Shown here piece after piece: positions 1 to 3,994 of a stretch of DNA of 5,649 bases. The position numbers were made by a program, and so were the translations under genes. The stretch lies in assembly GCA_016839905.1 (NCBI GenBank), contig JAEOTJ010000411.1, forward strand, positions 1 through 5,649, given 5' to 3'. This DNA comes from Promethearchaeota archaeon (GTDB lineage: Archaea; Asgardarchaeota; Lokiarchaeia; Sigynarchaeales; SOKP01). The notes under the pieces were generated by a model that ran no database searches, was not told where the DNA came from, and saw only the letters and a list, made by a program, of their open reading frames with translations. How positions within the stretch are numbered: the stretch's first letter is position 1; each line of letters opens with the position of its first letter.

Positions 1-568
1 GTCTCCCAAATAAATCAGGATGCCCTCTTAGATCTTCAACGGGCTCAAAACCTGCTGTAGCAACGGCGATACCTATTGTTCCTTTTCTTAGGGGTTGTAC
101 TCGAGAATCTGCTATAATTACTCCAAGTTTATCGATATTAAATACATCCCGCAATCTCTCCCTATACATCCACACATCTTTCTCTACGTTTATAGGTAAA
201 AGTACAACATTATTGGGTCCAGCATTAGATTGATCAATTCCGGCATTAGCTATTAGAAAATCATTAACTTTCGCTAAAATTACATGGTGCATGCCTCCTA
301 ATATTTGTGTGGCTTCTCTCAAGATTAACTCTACATATCGCTCGTCCATATCATATTTCTTAGCGAGTTTTTTCGCCTTATCTGAAATATCTTTAACTTC
401 TGATAAGGTTATAATCCTTCCTTGAGAAGTAGCAATCACTTTTTCAGAGATAACAACAATATCACCATCTTTTAAGGATTTCTCATCTTTTTTGAGAAAA
501 TCAACCAATATCTCTAAAAAAGGGGCATTCTTTTGAATTAATGGTAATTTTATCGAAAATAGTTCCAT
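1..568 (-). CDS. cofE: CofE-like gamma-glutamyl ligase (coenzyme F420-0:L-glutamate ligase family), 3' end beyond the left window edge
   Basis: My reading of the minus strand gives 189 codons from an ATG at 568-566, running off the left edge without a stop. The family adds L-glutamate to the F420-0 phospholactate precursor, using GTP and a divalent metal, in the cytoplasm. Visible family marks are GDIVVISEKV (residues 35-44), NAGID (108-112) followed by SN and LLP, IADS (152-155), then a Gly-rich stretch with AGFEPVEDLRG and DLFGR up to residue 189. The Asp residues of NAGID and ADS match the metal-binding aspartates known from archaeal CofE. Archaeal CofE is about 250 residues, so roughly the last quarter is missing. 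The other nearby ATG (573-571) meets a stop after seven codons, so 568 is the start; no Shine-Dalgarno is visible. Oddity: the usual F420-ligase motif of the type DTxGRxFR reads DSRVQPLR here. From memory, this resembles a branch sometimes annotated as a putative folate-metabolism gamma-glutamate ligase. The family is secure; the exact substrate is not. Confidence 0.85.
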   Translation of the reverse strand, partial: MELFSIKLPLIQKNAPFLEILVDFLKKDEKSLKDGDIVVISEKVIATSQGRIITLSEVKDISDKAKKLAKKYDMDERYVELILREATQILGGMHHVILAKVNDFLIANAGIDQSNAGPNNVVLLPINVEKDVWMYRERLRDVFNIDKLGVIIADSRVQPLRKGTIGIAVATAGFEPVEDLRGHPDLFGR

Positions 569-617
569 TTCATCTTAAAAGAATTAAGAATTAAACTTAT
601 AATTTCCTATTATTGAT
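569..617. promoter_or_regulatory. Divergent promoter region between cofE-like gene and folP
   Basis: Only 49 bases separate the two divergent start codons, so both promoters must lie here or inside the genes. The element CTTATAAT (596-603) contains the symmetric TTATAA and could serve as a TATA box in either direction. It lies about 31 bases from the minus-strand ATG, which suits a leaderless transcript, but only about 18 bases from the plus-strand ATG, which is short. A tandem 7-base repeat, AGAATTA twice, lies at 580-593. No Shine-Dalgarno is present for either gene. The promoter assignment is inference from spacing and base composition. Confidence 0.4.
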
Positions 618-1481
618 ATGGATAAAATTTATTCAAAGTTGTTTAATTCTCTTGAAATTGGAGATGACTTTCCAATTATTATAATGGGTGTAATAAATTT
701 AAGTCCAGAGTCTTTTTATAAAGGATCCATTTATGATGAGTTAGAAACTCTAAAGAAAGCCGTACTTGAGATGATAAATAAGGGTGCGAATTTACTTGAT
801 GTTGGGGCGCGATCTACGGCACCGTGGTCAAAAAAGATTACTATCGAGGAAGAAATAAATCGTATGATTCCTCCAATGGAATTAATTTGTAAAATAATTC
901 CAAAAAATGTTATAATATCCGTTGATACTCAATATAAAGAAGTAGCTCAACGAACATTTGATATTGCTTTAAAAATGAAAAAAAATATGATTATAAATGA
1001 TGTGAGCGGTTTAAAAACTGATCCTTCCTTAGTAGATTTTATAATTGAGAAAAAAATACCAATTATTTTAATGGCATCTAAAAAAATTCCTGGAGATTTA
1101 TGTAATATGGATGAAATTATTAATGAATTCGAGAAGACTATTGAATTATTAAAAAGTAATGGCTATAAAGAAGAAAATATAATCTTAGATCCTGGAATAG
1201 GACGCTGGATTGAAGAAAAAGAACCTATTTATGACTTGAGAATAATAAATGAATTGGAAAAACTGAGAATTCTTCAAAAACCTATATTAGTCGCAATTTC
1301 TCGTAAATCATTCATTGGTGCCACCTTAAATATCCCTGAACCTGAAAAAAGATTGAATGGAACCCTTTCTGCTACGGCGATAGCAGTTTATAATGGAGCT
1401 CATATTATTCGGACTCACGATGTTAATCGCCAGCTAATAGAAATGGTACAAATTGGTAGGGCCATTAGGAGAACAAAATAA
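618..1481 (+). CDS. folP: Dihydropteroate synthase-like pterin-binding enzyme, archaeal type
   Basis: The 287-residue product matches the normal length of dihydropteroate synthase, a cytoplasmic TIM barrel that joins hydroxymethyl-dihydropterin pyrophosphate to an arylamine (p-aminobenzoate in folate synthesis). The family motifs appear in order: MGVINLSPESF (23-33, with Asn27), LLDVGARSTAP (59-69, Asp61), SVDT (101-104), INDVSG (126-131), DPGIGRW (191-197), ISRKSFIG (227-234, Lys230) and RTHDV (265-269). These supply the pterin-site Asp, Asn, Lys and Arg residues and the phosphate-site His. An in-frame stop at 600-602 leaves ATG 618 as the only sensible start; there is no clear Shine-Dalgarno. 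Loop 2 reads STAPW instead of the bacterial STRP, DPGIGFGK is DPGIGRW, and the usual MHM segment reads LMASKK. These changes agree with archaeal homologues, some of which are proposed to act in tetrahydromethanopterin synthesis with an aminobenzene riboside phosphate. The fold is certain; whether the product is a folate or a methanopterin precursor cannot be told here. Confidence 0.9.
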   Translation: MDKIYSKLFNSLEIGDDFPIIIMGVINLSPESFYKGSIYDELETLKKAVLEMINKGANLLDVGARSTAPWSKKITIEEEINRMIPPMELICKIIPKNVIISVDTQYKEVAQRTFDIALKMKKNMIINDVSGLKTDPSLVDFIIEKKIPIILMASKKIPGDLCNMDEIINEFEKTIELLKSNGYKEENIILDPGIGRWIEEKEPIYDLRIINELEKLRILQKPILVAISRKSFIGATLNIPEPEKRLNGTLSATAIAVYNGAHIIRTHDVNRQLIEMVQIGRAIRRTK

Positions 1482-1484
1482 AAA

Positions 1485-1525
1485 TTCTTAAGAACTATCA
1501 AAAGGGGAGCTTAAAGATTCTTTAA
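1485..1525. repeat. Two small palindromes just after the folP stop codon
   Basis: TTCTTAAGAA (1485-1494) is a perfect 10-base palindrome beginning four bases after the stop codon. Next, TTAAAG (1511-1516) and CTTTAA (1520-1525) form six-base arms around a three-base loop. Both are seen directly. They may be weak 3'-end hairpins of the folP transcript or simply chance in AT-rich DNA; no function is claimed. Confidence 0.3.
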
Positions 1526-1619
1526 ATGTTTTGATGATATATTAGATAATTGGTATTCTGATATTACTATATTTTCAGAATTTGGAAAAATATCGAAGAT
1601 ACCTTACAAAACCCAATGG

Positions 1620-1663
1620 AAAAACTCTGGAAAGGATTTTTAATAAAAATTAAAGAGTTTTTT
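1620..1663 (+). terminator. Nested inverted repeat ending in a T-run; possible folP terminator
   Basis: AAAAACTCT (1620-1628) is perfectly repeated in inverse as AGAGTTTTT (1654-1662), giving nine-base arms. The 25-base interval contains a second perfect inverted repeat, ATTTTTA (1636-1642) and TAAAAAT (1644-1650). Six T residues lie at 1658-1663. Archaeal termination depends mainly on T-runs, so the T-run may matter more than the hairpin. It lies about 140 bases after the folP stop, which is rather far. The repeat is seen; the role is inferred. Confidence 0.4.
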
Positions 1664-1793
1664 AATATTATACGCAAAAAATAGAGATATAAATTCTCTT
1701 ATCTTAATTGAATTCTCATATATTTAATCGTTTAAAATCTCGACTTAAATTAGATCCACATTGAAATTAAAAATGCTTAAATAAAGAACTTCC

Positions 1794-1819
1794 TTTTTTA
1801 TGTTTTTATAATATTTTTT
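1794..1819 (+). terminator. Cluster of three T-runs, possible archaeal termination zone
   Basis: T6 (1794-1799), T5 (1803-1807) and T6 (1814-1819) occur within 26 bases on the plus strand. Archaeal RNA polymerase commonly terminates at successive oligo-T tracts, so this could back up termination of folP read-through before gyrB. The base composition is so AT-rich that chance occurrence is quite possible. Confidence 0.25.
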
Positions 1820-1882
1820 AGTTAAATATTTAAATCAATTGATGTTTTCCACTTCTTTAAAAATAGAAAAAGAATTAAATAT

Positions 1883-1899
1883 TATTATATCCTATAATA
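1883..1899. repeat. 17-base inverted repeat upstream of gyrB
   Basis: TATTATA (1883-1889) and TATAATA (1893-1899) are perfect inverted copies around TCC. The repeat sits about 86 bases before the gyrB start codon. It could be an upstream regulator site or a chance AT palindrome; nothing further supports a function. Confidence 0.3.
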
Positions 1900-1954
1900 T
1901 ATTGTAAATCGTTAAAATTTCATAAAAATTCAATTAATAAATGAACATTTTTAC

Positions 1955-1966
1955 TTTTACATTATA
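1955..1966 (+). promoter_or_regulatory. Candidate TATA-like promoter element for gyrB
   Basis: TTTTACATTATA lies about 19 to 30 bases before the gyrB ATG. This is close to where an archaeal TATA box sits for a leaderless transcript. No Shine-Dalgarno is found between it and the ATG, which agrees with leaderless translation. The match to a TATA consensus is weak, so this is a placement guess. Confidence 0.3.
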
Positions 1967-1967
1967 G

Positions 1968-1986
1968 ATAAGAATTGATTTCTTAT
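1968..1986. promoter_or_regulatory. 19-base inverted repeat overlapping the gyrB start codon; possible operator
   Basis: ATAAGAA (1968-1974) and TTCTTAT (1980-1986) are perfect inverted copies around TTGAT. The right arm includes the first two bases of the ATG at 1985. A dimeric repressor bound here would cover the expected transcription start between the TATA-like element and the coding region. If a leader exists, the same bases could instead fold over the start codon in mRNA. The symmetry is seen directly; the regulatory role is inference. Confidence 0.4.
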
Positions 1987-3949
1987 GTCCGAAAATAATA
2001 ATTATGATGCTGATGATATACAAGTTTTAAAAGGATTAGAGGGTGTAAGAAAACGACCAGCAATGTACATAGGAGATCAAGGAAAAAAGGGTCTCCATCA
2101 CCTAATTTTTGAAGTATTAGATAATTCTGTGGATGAGGCATTAGCAGGGCATGCCGATAAAATAAAGATCGTTTTTAATAAGGATAATTCTGTTCAAATT
2201 TCTGATAATGGGAGGGGCATTCCAATTGATACTCATCCAGAGTTTAAAAAACCCGCTGTAGAAGTAATTATGGAGCAATTACATTCAGGCGGAAAATTTG
2301 ATAGTAAGAGTTATAAGATTTCAGGAGGATTACACGGAGTAGGGCTCTCTGTTGTAAATGCGCTAACGGAATGGATGGATGTCGAGATCCATAGAGACGG
2401 ACTATATTATAAACAGAGCTTTTCAAGGGGAGTAAAAGCAAGTGAGCCTGAATCCTCTGAAACGGGTAAAGAAGAGACAGGTACAAAGATTAGTTTTTAT
2501 CCTGATGATGAGATATTTCCTTTTGATAAAAAAGAACGAATTTTTAACTATTCTACTATTGCTAATCGTGTTCGAGAACTTGCATTTCTAACTCCTCAAG
2601 CAAAGTTTGAAATTAATGATAAAATAACGGAAGAAAGAGAGGATTTTTATTATGAGGGTGGAATTAATGAATTTGTATCATATTTGAATAAAGACAAGCA
2701 ACCGCTTCACGAAAAAATAATTTCATTTAACGGAACTTATGATAATAATGATGATCCAGTAGTTTTAGTTGAAATTGCAATGCAATATAATCAAGGATAT
2801 CAAACAAATATCCTATCCTATGCAAATACCATAAATACAATTGAAGGTGGAACTCATCTAACTGGTTTTAAGTCTGCACTAACAAGAACCTTGAATGCGT
2901 ATATTGAAAAAAACATGCAAAAAAAATATAAGGACTTTCTATTAAGCGGTAGCGATACGAGAGAGGGATTATCTGCAATAATTTCTGTAAAAATCCCAGA
3001 TCCACAATTTGAGAGCCAAACCAAAATTAAACTCGGAAATTCAGAAGTACGACAAGCTGTAAGTCAAATTGTTTCTGATAAATTAATAACTTTTCTTGAA
3101 GAAAACCCTGCCGAAGCTCAAAAGATAATTTTAAAATCTGTAAATGCCCAAAAAGCACGAGAGGCTGCGCAAAACGCAAGAAATGTGGCACGAAGAAAGT
3201 CTGCCTTAGACAGTGCTAGAATGCCTGGAAAATTGGCGGACTGTTCTTCAAATGATCCTAAGGAATGTGAGTTATTTATTGTAGAAGGAGATTCTGCGGG
3301 AGGTTCGGCAAAACAAGGAAGAGATCGAAATTATCAAGCGATATTACCCCTGAGGGGTAAAATCTTAAATGTAGAGAAAGCTCGAATGGATAAAATTCTA
3401 CAGAATAAGGAAATCCAAGCAATGATAAAGGCTATTGGAGTAGGAATTCAAGGAATTGGAGATGACGAATTTAATTTAGATAAATTGAGATATCATTATG
3501 TTATCTTGATGTCTGATGCTGATGTTGATGGATTCCATATTAACACCTTACTTTTAACGTTTTTCTTTAGATACATGCGTCCCTTAATCGATAAAGGTCA
3601 TTTATATATGGCAGTACCTCCATTATATAAGATAAAATATCGCAAGACGGCTGTTTATGTTTATTCCGACAGTGAGAAAGAAGAAAAGATTAAGGAATTT
3701 ATAGAAAAATATAAATTAAAAAGCTCGGATCAAATTAAGATTCAAAGGTATAAAGGTCTTGGCGAAATGAATCCGGATGAGTTATATGAAACAACAATGG
3801 GTCGAGAATCAAGATTCTTAAAAAAAATAACTTATGAAGATTATTTAGAGATAGACCAAATTTTTACAAAATTAATGGGTAAAGAAGTAATGGCCCGTAA
3901 AAAGTTTATTATTGAAAGTTATGATGAAGTTAAACTTTTAGATATCTAA
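1985..3949 (+). CDS. gyrB: DNA gyrase subunit B
   Basis: GyrB supplies the ATPase and part of the cleavage centre of the A2B2 gyrase, which negatively supercoils DNA. The 654-residue product is the short form, like many bacterial GyrBs of about 640 residues, without the insert of the longer enterobacterial protein. The N-terminal GHKL ATPase shows EVLDNSVDEA (Glu43 catalytic, Asn47 for Mg), SDNGRGIP (73-80) and the lid GGLHGVG (114-120). The transducer has QTK (345-347), whose Lys contacts ATP. The TOPRIM domain shows EGDSAGG (434-440), PLRGKILNVEKA (455-466) and DADVDG (511-516) for metal binding. The GyrB-typical RYKGLGEMNP tail motif is at 588-597. ATG 1985 fits the usual N-terminal length before the VLKGLEGVRKRP block. 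A Phe follows DADVDG where Ser is common, and Lys143 occupies the site I align with E. coli Arg136 (coumarin contact). gyrA follows after 45 bases on the same strand, so the two are probably co-transcribed. Confidence 0.97.
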   Translation: MSENNNYDADDIQVLKGLEGVRKRPAMYIGDQGKKGLHHLIFEVLDNSVDEALAGHADKIKIVFNKDNSVQISDNGRGIPIDTHPEFKKPAVEVIMEQLHSGGKFDSKSYKISGGLHGVGLSVVNALTEWMDVEIHRDGLYYKQSFSRGVKASEPESSETGKEETGTKISFYPDDEIFPFDKKERIFNYSTIANRVRELAFLTPQAKFEINDKITEEREDFYYEGGINEFVSYLNKDKQPLHEKIISFNGTYDNNDDPVVLVEIAMQYNQGYQTNILSYANTINTIEGGTHLTGFKSALTRTLNAYIEKNMQKKYKDFLLSGSDTREGLSAIISVKIPDPQFESQTKIKLGNSEVRQAVSQIVSDKLITFLEENPAEAQKIILKSVNAQKAREAAQNARNVARRKSALDSARMPGKLADCSSNDPKECELFIVEGDSAGGSAKQGRDRNYQAILPLRGKILNVEKARMDKILQNKEIQAMIKAIGVGIQGIGDDEFNLDKLRYHYVILMSDADVDGFHINTLLLTFFFRYMRPLIDKGHLYMAVPPLYKIKYRKTAVYVYSDSEKEEKIKEFIEKYKLKSSDQIKIQRYKGLGEMNPDELYETTMGRESRFLKKITYEDYLEIDQIFTKLMGKEVMARKKFIIESYDEVKLLDI

Positions 3950-3950
3950 A

Positions 3951-3967
3951 ATTCTATTATTTAGAAT
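3951..3967. repeat. Small inverted repeat in the gyrB-gyrA spacer
   Basis: ATTCTA (3951-3956) and TAGAAT (3962-3967) are perfect inverted copies around TTATT, beginning two bases after the gyrB stop codon. The downstream bases are A-rich rather than a T-run, so it does not look like a terminator. It could be a weak intercistronic hairpin; chance is equally likely. Confidence 0.3.
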
Positions 3968-3977
3968 AAAAAATTTA

Positions 3978-3985
3978 AAAAGGTG
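3978..3985 (+). promoter_or_regulatory. Shine-Dalgarno element for gyrA
   Basis: AAAAGGTG ends nine bases before the TTG at 3995. The AGGTG core (3981-3985) is complementary to the CACCT of the conserved 16S rRNA 3' end. This spacing selects TTG 3995 over the in-frame GTG at 3983, which lies inside the element. It is the only convincing Shine-Dalgarno in the window, as expected for a gene internal to an operon. Confidence 0.7.
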
Positions 3986-3994
3986 TTTTTATCT

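Larger units (their letters stand above)
1482..1984. other. 503-base AT-rich intergenic region without a credible gene
   Basis: I find no open frame with a start codon and protein-like composition. The longest open stretch I translated (1515-1640, 42 codons) has no ATG, GTG or TTG in frame. No tRNA-like or rRNA-like sequence was recognised. The region holds short inverted repeats, T-runs on the plus strand, and the likely gyrB promoter at its right end. A decayed gene or a small non-coding RNA cannot be excluded from sequence alone. Confidence 0.6.

Noticed and set aside
571..573. ATG on the minus strand at 573 as start of the CofE-like gene
   Set aside because: That frame meets a TAA after seven codons.
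1515..1643. 42-codon open stretch ending in TAA between folP and gyrB, possible gene remnant
   Set aside because: It has no in-frame ATG, GTG or TTG and no recognisable homology. Such a length is plausible by chance. A decayed gene remains possible but unsupported.
1482..1984. CRISPR array, tRNA, insertion-sequence end or riboswitch in the gap
   Set aside because: There are no regularly spaced direct repeats, no cloverleaf-like GC-rich segment, no transposase fragment and no riboswitch core that I recognise.
2268..2486. 72-codon open frame on the minus strand inside gyrB
   Set aside because: It lies wholly opposite the well-supported gyrB reading frame and resembles no family I recognise.
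3983..3985. In-frame GTG as an alternative gyrA start
   Set aside because: It lies inside the AGGTG Shine-Dalgarno element and has no such element of its own upstream; TTG 3995 is better placed.
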